Source of the DNA: JAWKXU01 sp964468045
Lineage (GTDB): Bacteria; Pseudomonadota; Alphaproteobacteria; Sphingomonadales; Sphingomonadaceae
Direction: 5' to 3'
DNA length: 64,000 bases
Assembly (NCBI GenBank): GCA_964468045.1
Contig: CAYXTO010000003.1
Span: 124,001-188,000 of the forward strand
Position numbers and translations under genes: made by a program. Below, one piece after another: positions 18,319 through 26,387 of the stretch. The notes beneath the pieces are model-generated. The model was not told where the DNA came from, did not search any database, and saw only the letters and a list, made by a program, of their open reading frames with translations. Each line of letters begins with the position of its first letter. The stretch's first letter is position 1.

Positions 18319-18684
18319 TTAGTAAGCGCCGCTGCTGCCGTCCTGCTTCTGACAGCGTGCAGTTTCTTCAAGCACCATGGCTTTGATAGGCTCCAGGCTC
18401 ATCGCCGCCTGCCAGACCAAATGGGCATCGACGCCGAAATAATCATGGCTGGCGAAGTTGCGGAACGTGGCCATTTCGCGCCACGGCAGATGGGGATGCC
18501 GCTCCTTGAGTTCGTCCGGCAACTTCTTGCTGGTTTCGCCAATCATAGCGAGGCGATAGGTCAACGCATCATAGGCTTCGTCGTTCGCCACCAGTTCGTC
18601 GAATGTTCGATCGTGCACTGATTTCTCGGCCCGCGCGATCAGCGATGCGAGGTCATCCAGCGCGTCCAGCACGCTGGCCATCAA
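18319..18684 (-). CDS. hepT: HepT-type toxin ribonuclease (DUF86)
   Basis: A 121-residue helical HEPN-domain protein. The HEPN RNase motif R-x4-H-x-Y is R75-NFAS-H80-D-Y82. In characterised HepT/MntA systems this family cleaves RNA and is silenced when its partner adds AMP groups to the Tyr of this motif. Its start overlaps the mntA stop by four bases (18681-18684), so the antitoxin is made first and the two are coupled. The C-terminus is short and polar. An alternative start is the second Met. Confidence 0.88.
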   Translation of the reverse strand: MMASVLDALDDLASLIARAEKSVHDRTFDELVANDEAYDALTYRLAMIGETSKKLPDELKERHPHLPWREMATFRNFASHDYFGVDAHLVWQAAMSLEPIKAMVLEETARCQKQDGSSGAY

Positions 18685-18992
18685 AAGACCCGCACCATCT
18701 CGCCCTCGATGCGCGCTCGCAAGCGCGGGCGCAGACCGATGCGCGACACCAGATCGACCTTGGTTCCAAGCTCATCGGACAATTCCAACATGGCCCCCGC
18801 TTGGTCGAACAGACTGAATTTCCGCGACGGGTCATACTCGTAGAGCAAATCAAGATCGGAGGTCTCGCCAGCTTCGTCCCTGGCCGTGGATCCGAACAGG
18901 TAAAGCGCGTTTATGCCGCGCGCGCGCAGGCGGCGCTCGAAGGGCTTCAATCGAGTGATCGCTTCGGCCTTTTTCATAGTCTTATTATGCAC
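18681..18992 (-). CDS. mntA: MntA-type antitoxin nucleotidyltransferase
   Basis: A 103-residue minimal nucleotidyltransferase. The active-site pattern G-S-x10-D-x-D is intact (G34, S35, D46, D48, in LFGSTARDEAGETSDLDLL). In known systems MntA AMPylates HepT and so neutralises it. The first Met is at 18992; the Met at 18977 (MKKAEAITRLK) is an equally plausible start. The gene pair sits alone between rsmE and ubiA, flanked on the upstream side by repeat-bearing DNA, consistent with a mobile toxin-antitoxin module. Confidence 0.88.
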   Translation of the reverse strand: MHNKTMKKAEAITRLKPFERRLRARGINALYLFGSTARDEAGETSDLDLLYEYDPSRKFSLFDQAGAMLELSDELGTKVDLVSRIGLRPRLRARIEGEMVRVF

Positions 18993-19506
18993 CAGCCATA
19001 TGCAACGCGCAATTCATCGACGGCCTCGGGTTCACAGGATGACGAGCGCGCGGGTGAAGCGGGGAGGCGGGGCGCTTCTCCTTTCCTACCTGGCGGAAAT
19101 CTGGCTTATCCTGCCGGATTTTCGCGCCACTCAATCGCCTGAGATGCCAGCCTGCCGAAGAGCAGAGCGGCTGCTCGCAACGACCCCAGCCTTCGCTGGG
19201 GTGACGATCAGTTGGGGCGCTTCTGTTCTGTCGTCATCCCCGCGAAAGCTGGGATCTTCATGGGCAGGACACCGCTCAGCCGTCCGAGACGCCATCTCCC
19301 GATCTCGGGCGGCTGCAAAAACCGCCCTTGCGAAAGGTCACACCCGATGAACCGTGTTTCCACGCCATCAACGCCCATTTTCCATGGGAATGCGGGACGG
19401 GCCAAGCCCGAATGGGAATGCACATTTTTGGCGTTCTGCGTCAACCGGTAACCCCTGTCGCTGGGTTCCCGCTTTCACGGGAAGGCCGAAGGATTATAGG
19501 AGATCC
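18993..19506. other. Repeat-bearing spacer between mntA and ubiA
   Basis: There is no convincing gene: frames here are short and translate repeat DNA. It contains a perfect hairpin ACCCCAGC (19183-19190) / GCTGGGGT (19195-19202) and a cgtcatccccgcgaaagctg-type element near 19233-19255. It also holds a copy (19082-19118) of a 37-base repeat that recurs at 62888-62924. The region carries the mntA promoter (minus strand) and the ubiA promoter (plus strand). Confidence 0.7.
19082..19118 (+). repeat. Dispersed 37-base repeat, copy 1
   Basis: Read on the plus strand, this segment matches the reverse complement of 62888-62924 at all but three or four positions in the middle; the right-hand 21 bases (GAAATCTGGCTTATCCTGCC plus the next base or so) are identical. 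Both copies are in gene-free repeat-rich spacers about 44 kb apart. Confidence 0.8.
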
Positions 19507-20412
19507 ATGCCCGCCTCTGAAATCACCCCGGACAGCGAACATCGCGGACTGGTGGCGCTGCTGCCGCAGCGGCTGCGTGACTATGCATTGCTGGCCCGGT
19601 TCGACCGCCCGATCGGCTGGTGGCTGCTGTTCTGGCCCTGCGCATGGGGCGTGTGGTTGGCGGGGGCCGGCCCACAATGGGCGCTGGTGGGCTGGCTGCT
19701 GCTCGGCTCGATTGCGATGCGCGGGGCGGGCTGCGTCTATAACGACATCGTCGATGCCGATCTCGACCGGCAGGTTGCCCGCACCGCCTCGCGGCCGGTG
19801 GCCAGCGGCCGGGTGGGCAGGAAGGCGGCGTGGACCTGGTTGCTGGCGCTCTGTCTGATCGGCCTCCTCGTCCTGCTGCAATTGCGCTGGCAGGCGCAAC
19901 TGGTGGCTCTCGGCAGCCTTGCGCTGGTCGCGGGCTATCCCTTCATGAAGCGGATCACCTGGTGGCCGCAGGCCTGGCTGGGCATGGTGTTCACCTGGGG
20001 CGCTTTGGTCGGCTGGGTCGAGCTGCGGCCGGACCGGCTGGATGTGCTCGCCGCGCTGTATGCCGGGGCGGTCTGCTGGGTGATCGGATATGACACGATC
20101 TATGCCTTGCAGGACCGGGAGGATGACGCAATGGTCGGCATCCGCTCCACCGCGCTGCGCTTCGGCAGCCATGTGCGGCTGGCGGTCGGCGGGTTCTATG
20201 CGCTGGCGCTCGCGCTTTGGGCGGCGGCGTTCTGGTTGCTGCGGGTAGATTGGCTGGCCTTGCTGGCGCTGCTTCCCGCCGCGATGCATCTGGCCTGGCA
20301 AGTGCTGACGCTCGATCCGGTGGATGGCGGCAATGCGCTGGCCCGTTTTCGCGCCAACCGCATGGCGGGCCTGCTGGTCGCCGCCGCCTGCTTCGTGGTG
20401 GGGAATGCCTGA
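19507..20412 (+). CDS. ubiA: 4-hydroxybenzoate polyprenyltransferase
   Basis: A polytopic inner-membrane enzyme of ubiquinone synthesis that attaches the polyprenyl chain to 4-hydroxybenzoate. The start at 19507 follows AGGAG (19498-19502); the longer frame runs into repeat DNA. The 301-residue product has the two Asp-rich prenyltransferase motifs, NDIVDADLDRQVARTASRP and YDTIYALQDREDDAMVGIRS, and about eight membrane segments. The C-terminus GLLVAAACFVVGNA is typical. No ubiC or other ubi gene is adjacent. Confidence 0.94.
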   Translation: MPASEITPDSEHRGLVALLPQRLRDYALLARFDRPIGWWLLFWPCAWGVWLAGAGPQWALVGWLLLGSIAMRGAGCVYNDIVDADLDRQVARTASRPVASGRVGRKAAWTWLLALCLIGLLVLLQLRWQAQLVALGSLALVAGYPFMKRITWWPQAWLGMVFTWGALVGWVELRPDRLDVLAALYAGAVCWVIGYDTIYALQDREDDAMVGIRSTALRFGSHVRLAVGGFYALALALWAAAFWLLRVDWLALLALLPAAMHLAWQVLTLDPVDGGNALARFRANRMAGLLVAAACFVVGNA

Positions 20413-20436
20413 CGGGCCTTGGACAGCGCCGCGCGG

Positions 20437-20787
20437 TCACGCGTCCGGGCGGGACCAGATCCAGCTCAGCGCAATGACCGCGATGCCCAGCGGCAGCAGC
20501 GGCCAGGGCCAGGCCATGAACAGGAAGCCCAGCACTGTGCTGGCCGCGAAGGCGAAGGCGGCGCCGAGCTTTCCGATGCGTGGGATCGCGCCGTTTTCCC
20601 GCCAAGCGCGGATATGCGGGCCGTAGCGGGGATGGTTCAGTAGCCTGGCTTCCAGCGCCGGGCTCGATTTGCCGAAGCACCACGCCGCCAGGATCAGGAA
20701 GGGCACGGTCGGCATGATCGGCAGCGCGATCCCGATGATGCCCAGGCCCACCGAGGCGATGCCGGCACAAAGATAAAGCTTTCGCAT
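20437..20787 (-). CDS. YbaN-family (DUF454) inner membrane protein
   Basis: A small membrane protein with the YbaN signature: GLGIIGIALPIMPTVPFLILAAWCFGKSSP, then LLNHPRYGPHIRAWRENGAIPR, and a final hydrophobic hairpin. The start at 20787 (MRKLYLCAG) gives 116 residues, the usual size; an in-frame ATG at 20826 would add 13 polar residues. The function of the family is unknown. It is convergent with ubiA and divergent from htpX. Confidence 0.87.
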   Translation of the reverse strand: MRKLYLCAGIASVGLGIIGIALPIMPTVPFLILAAWCFGKSSPALEARLLNHPRYGPHIRAWRENGAIPRIGKLGAAFAFAASTVLGFLFMAWPWPLLPLGIAVIALSWIWSRPDA

Positions 20788-20892
20788 GTCCGTTATGCTC
20801 GCCTGCGATCCTGGAAAATGGGCCATGGCCTTATTGCGAAAGCCTTCACACTACCTACATTTCCAGCACGGTTGTATCCAGAGGACATATCG

Positions 20893-21774
20893 ATGAACGG
20901 CTTGAAGACCACCATGTTGCTTGCGGCGCTCACGGCGCTGTTCATGGTCGTTGGCTTTGCGGTGGGCGGCAAGGCGGGCGCCATGATCGCGCTGGTTGTC
21001 GCCGCCGGCATGAATCTGTTCACATACTGGAATGCGGACAAGATCGTCCTTTCCATGCACGGCGCAAAGCAGGTCGATGCGGCCAGCGCGCCGGAATTTT
21101 ATGGCCTGGTGGCGGAGCTGGCGCGCAATGCGGGCCTGCCCATGCCCAAGGTCTATGTCGTCGACAATCCGAACCCGAACGCCTTCGCCACCGGCCGTAA
21201 TCCGGAAAACGCGGCCGTGGCGGCGACCACCGGCCTGCTCGGCATGCTCAGCCGCGAGGAAGTGGCGGCGGTGATGGCGCATGAGCTGGGGCACGTCCGC
21301 AACCGCGACACTCTGGTGATGACAATGGTGGCCACCATCGCCGGCGCGATTTCGATGATCGCCAATTTCGGCCTGTTCTTCGGCAATGGCCGGGGCGGCC
21401 ACCCGGCCGCCGGCATCCTCGCGGTGCTCGTCGCGCCGTTCGCCGCAATGATCGTGCAGATGGCGATCAGCCGCACGCGCGAATATGGCGCCGACCGGGC
21501 GGGCGCCGAGATCTGCGGCAATCCGCGCGCGCTGGCTTCGGCGCTGGCGAAGATTTCCGGCGCGGCCCGGCGCATCCCGAACCCGGCGGTGGAGCGCAAC
21601 CCCGCCGCCGCGCAGCTCTACATCGTGCCGACCAGCGTATCGGACATCTTTTCCACCCACCCCGCCACGGAAAAGCGGATCGCCGCATTGGAAGCGATGC
21701 AGCCACCGGTGAGGCGCGCTTCGGCCGCCACTCCCTCCGCGCTCGATCCGCTCGGCCGGGGCGGGCGAAGGTAG
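20893..21774 (+). CDS. htpX: M48 zinc metalloprotease HtpX
   Basis: A membrane-bound protease that degrades misfolded membrane proteins together with FtsH in other bacteria. The 293-residue product starts at MNGLKTTMLLAAL (20893). Two N-terminal membrane helices are followed by the metal-binding motif H130-E-L-G-H134 in VMAHELGHVRNRDTL, and a third zinc ligand is probably the Glu in SRTREYGADRAGAE. The C-terminal FSTHPATEKRIAALE is diagnostic for HtpX. A longer frame from 20818 lacks support. Confidence 0.94.
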   Translation: MNGLKTTMLLAALTALFMVVGFAVGGKAGAMIALVVAAGMNLFTYWNADKIVLSMHGAKQVDAASAPEFYGLVAELARNAGLPMPKVYVVDNPNPNAFATGRNPENAAVAATTGLLGMLSREEVAAVMAHELGHVRNRDTLVMTMVATIAGAISMIANFGLFFGNGRGGHPAAGILAVLVAPFAAMIVQMAISRTREYGADRAGAEICGNPRALASALAKISGAARRIPNPAVERNPAAAQLYIVPTSVSDIFSTHPATEKRIAALEAMQPPVRRASAATPSALDPLGRGGRR

Positions 21775-21792
21775 CCGCGCCGCCAACGGGCG

Positions 21793-23205
21793 TCACAGCA
21801 GCGGGCTGACCAGGCGCGCGCCGTTTTCCGCCAGCTTGCGCAGGCGGCCGCGCTGCCGCCATTCCGTCCGGGAAATCTCGTCGCTGTGCGAGAGGTAGCG
21901 GCGCTGGATCTCTTCCAGCCGGGCAATGGAGTGAGGGTCCAGCAACAGCAGGCTGACTTCCTCATTGAGCTGGAACGAACGGATATCGACATTGCTTGAG
22001 CCAACGATCCCCAGCCGCCCGTCAATCCGCACATTCTTGGCGTGGAGGAGCTCATCCCGGTAAGTGTGTATCCTCACTCCGCTGCGGAGAAGTTCGTCGT
22101 AGTAGGAATCCTGCGCCAGCCGCACCAGCCACTGGTCGATGACGGAGGAAACGATGATCCGCACGTCCACGCCGCGCAGCACCGCGGTGCGCAGGGCGGT
22201 AAGCAGGCTTTCGTCCGGAATCAGATAGGGAGTGACGATCACCACTTCGCGGCGCGCTTCGCCCACTTGCCAGGTCAGCAGCGCCTGGAAGCTTTCCAGC
22301 GGATAATCCGCGCCGCTCGGCAAGACCTGCAGGGTCGAGGATGCGGCGGGTTCGGGAATGGCCGGGTCCGATTCAAGCAAATCCTCGGTCTCGAGATACC
22401 AGTCGCCGAGAAATACCGTATTCATCGCCGCGACCGCCGGCCCCTCCACCCGCGCCACCAGTTCGCGGTTCACCACTCCGGGGCGGAAGTCCCGCGAGAC
22501 CAGGTTCTGCGAGCCCGCATAGCCGATCTCGCCATCGATCAGGAACAGCTTGCGATGATTGCGCATGTCCCGGCGAGTCCGGGCCCGCAGCAGCCGGAAG
22601 GGCAGGGCCGCCCGCACCGCGACTCCGGCTTCCTCGAGCCGCCGCTGGACCCGCTTGCTCCACTTGCGGGAGCCGACCGGGTCGAACAGCACGTGGCAGG
22701 CGACGCCGCGCTGCGTGGCGCGTTGCAGCGCGGCGATCACCTTTCTGCCTGTTTCGTCATCCGCGAAAATATAGGCGAAAATGCGGACGTGGCGTCGTGC
22801 GCGATCGATGTCGGCGATCAGCCGGTCGACCACCGTCTGATATTCCTCCAGCAATTCCATCGCGTTGCCGCCGGTCGCGGGCAGATATCCGAGCCGCTCG
22901 GCGAGGGTGGAGATATCGGCCGGAGTGCCGGGCGGCGGTGGCGCAACCTGCTCCAGCCTGCTTGCCACTCGCTTGAAGAAGGGCTGCAGCCGCCTGAAGC
23001 GAGCGCTCCTCCAGCGCGGAAAGCGCGGGGCGCCGATCGCCAGGAAAAGCAGCAGCCCAGGCAGCGGCAGAAAGAAGATCAGCAGCAGCCAGCTGGTGGT
23101 GGCGGCCGGTTTCCTGCGGAAAGGCACCACCGCCAGCATGGCCAGCCGGATGATCCACTCGAGGACATAATAAGCTTCGCCAAGGGTCGGCAGCATGCTC
23201 ATCAT
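21793..23205 (-). CDS. cls: Cardiolipin synthase (phospholipase D superfamily)
   Basis: The 470-residue protein has two N-terminal membrane helices (LAMLAVVPFRRKPAATTSWL and LLIFFLPLPGLLLFLAIGAP) and two HKD catalytic motifs, H-x-K-x4-D in NHRKLFLIDGEIGYAGSQN and again in LHAKNVRIDGRLGIVGSSN. This is the layout of bacterial Cls, which condenses two phosphatidylglycerols to cardiolipin and glycerol at the inner membrane. It is convergent with htpX (18 bases between stops), so the two membrane-stress genes are close but not co-transcribed. Confidence 0.93.
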   Translation of the reverse strand: MMSMLPTLGEAYYVLEWIIRLAMLAVVPFRRKPAATTSWLLLIFFLPLPGLLLFLAIGAPRFPRWRSARFRRLQPFFKRVASRLEQVAPPPPGTPADISTLAERLGYLPATGGNAMELLEEYQTVVDRLIADIDRARRHVRIFAYIFADDETGRKVIAALQRATQRGVACHVLFDPVGSRKWSKRVQRRLEEAGVAVRAALPFRLLRARTRRDMRNHRKLFLIDGEIGYAGSQNLVSRDFRPGVVNRELVARVEGPAVAAMNTVFLGDWYLETEDLLESDPAIPEPAASSTLQVLPSGADYPLESFQALLTWQVGEARREVVIVTPYLIPDESLLTALRTAVLRGVDVRIIVSSVIDQWLVRLAQDSYYDELLRSGVRIHTYRDELLHAKNVRIDGRLGIVGSSNVDIRSFQLNEEVSLLLLDPHSIARLEEIQRRYLSHSDEISRTEWRQRGRLRKLAENGARLVSPLL

Positions 23206-23337
23206 GCCATGATGTCGATCAGTCAGGTCCGCTTGGCAACCATCGAAATGAGCGCCGCCGGATGTTCATGCCGCGTGGCGGAAGCAAACACCCGGCGAGT
23301 GCCTGAGCAAAATCCGGAAAATGTGAAGGCGCGTGCC

Positions 23338-23715
23338 TTAGCCGTGATCCTTCCACTCGGCGATCAGGCCATCGTCGTTGAAGCGGAAAAGGCTGCAGAG
23401 ACGAAGCTTGAAATGCTCACCCTTGCTGGCGAAGTTCGGGATGTCGCCGGTTGCGGTTCCCGAAAAATCGGATTCGCGAATGACGATATTTCCCGACGAC
23501 GTTACCCGCAGGGCAGGGGAAAACTTGCGATCCGGAGCAAGATTGTCTGCAAAGACGGGAAGAATGGCGACCAGATCTTCACGATTGTTGAAGAATGCAT
23601 TCCGATTGTAGTGGGCCATGTCTATGTCCGGAACCATCATGTTCCGCATGGTTTCGAAATCCTTGTCGTTGTAGGCGGTTAGAAACTTGTCCACCAGTGC
23701 GACATAGTCTGCCAT
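23338..23715 (-). CDS. SnoaL/NTF2-like domain protein
   Basis: A 125-residue single-domain protein starting MADYVALVDKFLTAYNDKDF at 23715, preceded on its strand by GAGAGGAAAG. The N-terminal helix pair and the following DIDMAHYNRNAFFNNREDLVAIL and EGEHFKLRLCSLFRFNDDGLI-like strands match the SnoaL-like (nuclear transport factor 2) fold used by small isomerases, cyclases and ligand-binding proteins. No catalytic assignment can be made. It diverges from the Rrf2 regulator, with about 390 bases between. Confidence 0.75.
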   Translation of the reverse strand: MADYVALVDKFLTAYNDKDFETMRNMMVPDIDMAHYNRNAFFNNREDLVAILPVFADNLAPDRKFSPALRVTSSGNIVIRESDFSGTATGDIPNFASKGEHFKLRLCSLFRFNDDGLIAEWKDHG

Positions 23716-24106
23716 TATACTTTCCTCTCTTTGACGTAGGGGGTTCAAGAAGCTGGGTGAGGGCGCGCGACAAATTCTTGCCGCAATCTATCCCGCGACC
23801 AGTCCGGGAGCGTCGTATCCGATGGCTGAATTGTCTATCTCCCGTCTGGCTGCCGCGCCGGTCGTTGTATGGATTTTCCCGAAATTATAACGGGTGTTCG
23901 AAGAATGGCAATCGCCCCAAATCCCGGACGGGCAATCTTCATGCGCCTTCCCACGAAAAGCGACAAGGTGCCAAATCTCTCGGCTAATCCTATAATATGA
24001 GTAGGAAATTGATGGCGGGTGAGGCTTGTCGAAGCGAGAGGGAGGGTAAGGAGATATCTCTATCTCCCAACTTGAAATTAACCTTGGGCTGGTTAAGCAT
24101 GGCGCC
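23716..24106. other. Divergent promoter region
   Basis: This gene-free region lies between the SnoaL-like gene (minus strand) and the Rrf2 regulator (plus strand). A perfect TATAAT lies at 23991-23996, about 110 bases before the regulator's ATG, and could be its -10 element, but I see no good -35 at standard spacing. I found no other structure. Confidence 0.4.
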
Positions 24107-24544
24107 ATGCTTTCCCAGAAGAGCCGCTACACGATCCGTGCGCTTCAGCATCTGGCTGATATATATCCGCACGGCATGGCGCGGATGGCGGAAATTGCGG
24201 AAGCACAGAATATCCCGCCCAAGTTCCTTACCGTCATACTTTCGGAACTTACGCGGGAGGGCATCGTGATCTCCCACCGTGGCCGTGAGGGCGGTTATCA
24301 GCTCGGCCTTGCGCCGGTGGATATCTGCTATGGGGATATCATCCGCATCACGCGCGGTTCCCTGGCCCTGGTTCCGTGCGCGAGCCGGTATGCCCACGAA
24401 CGTTGCGATCATTGCCTGCCTGAAAAGGAATGCCGGCTTCGGGCGTTGATGCTGAAGGTCCGGGACGAAACTGCGGCTATACTCGATTCGATCAACCTGG
24501 CTGATCCGATCACGCCGATACCGGACTTCGCCGAGCAGGAGTGA
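24107..24544 (+). CDS. Rrf2-family transcriptional regulator
   Basis: A 145-residue winged-helix regulator of the IscR/CymR/NsrR family. The N-terminal MLSQKSRYTIRALQHLADI and RGREGGYQLGLAP segments are canonical DNA-binding and wing elements. Four Cys form C91-x8-C100-x2-C103-x5-C109 in the dimerisation region, a pattern compatible with an Fe-S cluster or redox sensing, plus C74. The next genes, in the same direction, are a serine hydrolase and cysM. Since CymR-type Rrf2 proteins control cysteine synthesis, it probably regulates that pair, but this is inferred from position. Confidence 0.92.
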   Translation: MLSQKSRYTIRALQHLADIYPHGMARMAEIAEAQNIPPKFLTVILSELTREGIVISHRGREGGYQLGLAPVDICYGDIIRITRGSLALVPCASRYAHERCDHCLPEKECRLRALMLKVRDETAAILDSINLADPITPIPDFAEQE

Positions 24545-24563
24545 TCGGCCGGTAAATTTTTAC

Positions 24564-24575
24564 TTTAGCGCTAAA
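24564..24575. promoter_or_regulatory. Perfect 12-base palindrome before hydrolase-cysM
   Basis: TTTAGCGCTAAA is its own reverse complement. It lies 20 bases after the Rrf2 stop and about 105 bases before the hydrolase ATG, in an A/T-rich stretch that looks like a promoter region. It is a candidate operator for the Rrf2 protein, although it is shorter than typical Rrf2 boxes. Confidence 0.4.
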
Positions 24576-24680
24576 CTCAACTTGTTTAGTCGACAATTTC
24601 CCACGCCTCGGCTAATTCCAATTCCCTACCTGATGAGTATGGTTATATCGGCCATATCGCCCATCATCGAGGAGCGGGAT

Positions 24681-25340
24681 ATGTTCTTTCACGAACTTGG
24701 CGGATTGCACTCTCCTACGCTACTTGTCGTCCCTGGTCTCAACAACAGCGGGCCACGCCACTGGCAGAGCATGTGGGAGCGGGAACGCGCCGATTGTCAG
24801 CGTGTCGATCTCGGCATGTGGGAGCAGCCGCATCGCAATACCTGGGTGAACAAGCTCAATGCCGCCATTGCCGCGGCCAAGCGCCCCGTCATCCTCGTTG
24901 CCCATAGTCTTGGCTGCCATGCGGTTGCCTGGTGGAACGCGTTGGAGCGACCCGGCGCGGACAGCAAGGTCGCAGGCGCCTTGCTGGTTGCGCCACCGGC
25001 CGTCGAAGGAGGCGCGATCGACAGCCGGCTTGCCGATTTCGCGCCGGTCGCGAGGGAGAGGCTGCCGTTCCTCAGCATTCTCGTTGCCAGCCAGGACGAT
25101 CCCTATGCTTCTTTCGGACAGGCTCGCAAGATGGCGAGGATCTGGGGAAGCCGCCTTGTCGATGCGGGATGGGTCGGTCATATCAATGCCGATTCCAATA
25201 TCGGCAACTGGCCTTATGGACGCTATTTGCTGGATCGCCTGCTTGCCGCGGTCGCTCCGCAGCCTGTAGCCCGCTTGCAGGGCGCATCGGCCTCGCTTTT
25301 TCCCTCTACGCAGAACGAAAGACTGGAAATCGGCAGATGA
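24681..25340 (+). CDS. RBBP9/YdeN-type serine hydrolase
   Basis: The start at 24681 (MFFHELGGLHSPTLLVVPG) is chosen for the GGAG at 24671-24674; the frame extends upstream to 24582 but without family-like sequence. The 219-residue protein has LVVPGLNNSGPRHWQSMWE, the characteristic N-terminus of the RBBP9/YdeN family, and a nucleophile elbow VAHSLGCHA with Ser76. Asp in ASQDDPYAS and His in GHINADSN complete the likely triad. Natural substrates are not well known. Its stop overlaps the cysM start (ATGA), so the two are coupled. Confidence 0.88.
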   Translation: MFFHELGGLHSPTLLVVPGLNNSGPRHWQSMWERERADCQRVDLGMWEQPHRNTWVNKLNAAIAAAKRPVILVAHSLGCHAVAWWNALERPGADSKVAGALLVAPPAVEGGAIDSRLADFAPVARERLPFLSILVASQDDPYASFGQARKMARIWGSRLVDAGWVGHINADSNIGNWPYGRYLLDRLLAAVAPQPVARLQGASASLFPSTQNERLEIGR

Positions 25341-26257
25341 AGGCGGAATCGGTACTCGGCACTATTGGCAATTCGCCGCATATCCACCTTCAAAGATTGT
25401 TTCCGGATGCCGACGTCTGGGTAAAGTCGGAACGTTCCAACCCCGCCGGCTCGATCAAGGACCGCATTGCTCTCGCGATGATCGAGGCGGCCGAAGCCAG
25501 CGGCGAATTGCGGCCGGGAGGCACGATCGTGGAGCCGACGTCCGGCAATACCGGGGTCGGGCTTGCGATGGTGGCGGCGGTCAAGGGCTATCGGCTGATA
25601 CTGGTGATGCCGGAATCCATGTCGGTCGAGCGGCGGCGCCTGATGCTGGCCTATGGGGCGCAATTCGATCTCACGCCGCGCGAGAAAGGCATGAAAGGCG
25701 CGATCGAACGTGCCTTGGAGCTCGTGGCTTTGACACCGGGCGCCTGGATGCCGCAGCAATTCGAGAATCGGGCGAACATCGCCATTCATGAGCGCACCAC
25801 TGCGCAGGAAATCCTTGCGGATTTCCATGATCGCCCGATTGATGTGCTGATCACCGGCGTGGGGACCGGTGGGCATCTGACCGGCGTGGCACAGGTGTTG
25901 AAGGCGGCATGGCCGGAACTGAAGGTCTATGCTGTCGAGCCTACGCTCTCGCCGGTCATCAGCGGGGGGCAGCCGGCGCCGCATCCGATCCAGGGCATTG
26001 GCGCCGGCTTTGTTCCGCTCAACCTGCATACGCAATTGCTCGATGGCGTGATTCAGGTCGATCCCGTCGATGCGAAGCAATGGGCGAGGAATTCCGCAAG
26101 GGTGGAGGGCTTGCTCGTCGGCATTTCCTCTGGCGCCACCCTGGCGGCAATTCACCAGAAATTGCCGGATCTTCCCGCTGGCGCGCGGATCCTGGGCTTC
26201 AATTACGACACGGGCGAGCGCTATCTGTCGGTTCCGGATTTTCTTCCGGACGAGTGA
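25337..26257 (+). CDS. cysM: Cysteine synthase B (O-acetylserine sulfhydrylase)
   Basis: A PLP enzyme that makes cysteine from O-acetylserine and sulfide or thiosulfate. The 306-residue product begins MKAESVLGTIGNSPHIHL and carries the PLP lysine K41 in NPAGSIKDRIA, the substrate loop PTSGNTGVGLA and the phosphate-binding TGVGTGGHLTG. IIGFVPLN-like and SSGATLAA segments follow in the expected order. The start overlaps the upstream hydrolase stop by four bases. The PMVR-type features do not decide firmly between CysK and CysM; CysM is preferred from the shorter, ER-rich helix SVERRRLMLAYGA. Confidence 0.88.
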   Translation: MKAESVLGTIGNSPHIHLQRLFPDADVWVKSERSNPAGSIKDRIALAMIEAAEASGELRPGGTIVEPTSGNTGVGLAMVAAVKGYRLILVMPESMSVERRRLMLAYGAQFDLTPREKGMKGAIERALELVALTPGAWMPQQFENRANIAIHERTTAQEILADFHDRPIDVLITGVGTGGHLTGVAQVLKAAWPELKVYAVEPTLSPVISGGQPAPHPIQGIGAGFVPLNLHTQLLDGVIQVDPVDAKQWARNSARVEGLLVGISSGATLAAIHQKLPDLPAGARILGFNYDTGERYLSVPDFLPDE

Positions 26258-26387
26258 CGGGAAAGTTTGCCTTTAGGCCAATTCAGAACAATATAAATAT
26301 CAATCCGGAGGTTGAATTTATAAGCTCCTGTAGTTCTGGCTGAGTGCCGGAAATGCGGAGCTAAGGAATTCCCCCGCGAGGAGCAAG

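Noticed and set aside
19208..19451. Small frames in the mntA-ubiA spacer
   Set aside because: Translations are of palindromic repeat elements; no ribosome binding site or conserved sequence.
18993..19506. CRISPR array in the repeat-rich spacers
   Set aside because: Repeats are palindromic, of several kinds and not regularly spaced; no cas genes are nearby.
22042..23682. 546-residue plus-strand frame opposite the cardiolipin synthase
   Set aside because: Shadow of cls and the SnoaL-like gene; the Cls HKD motifs are on the minus strand.
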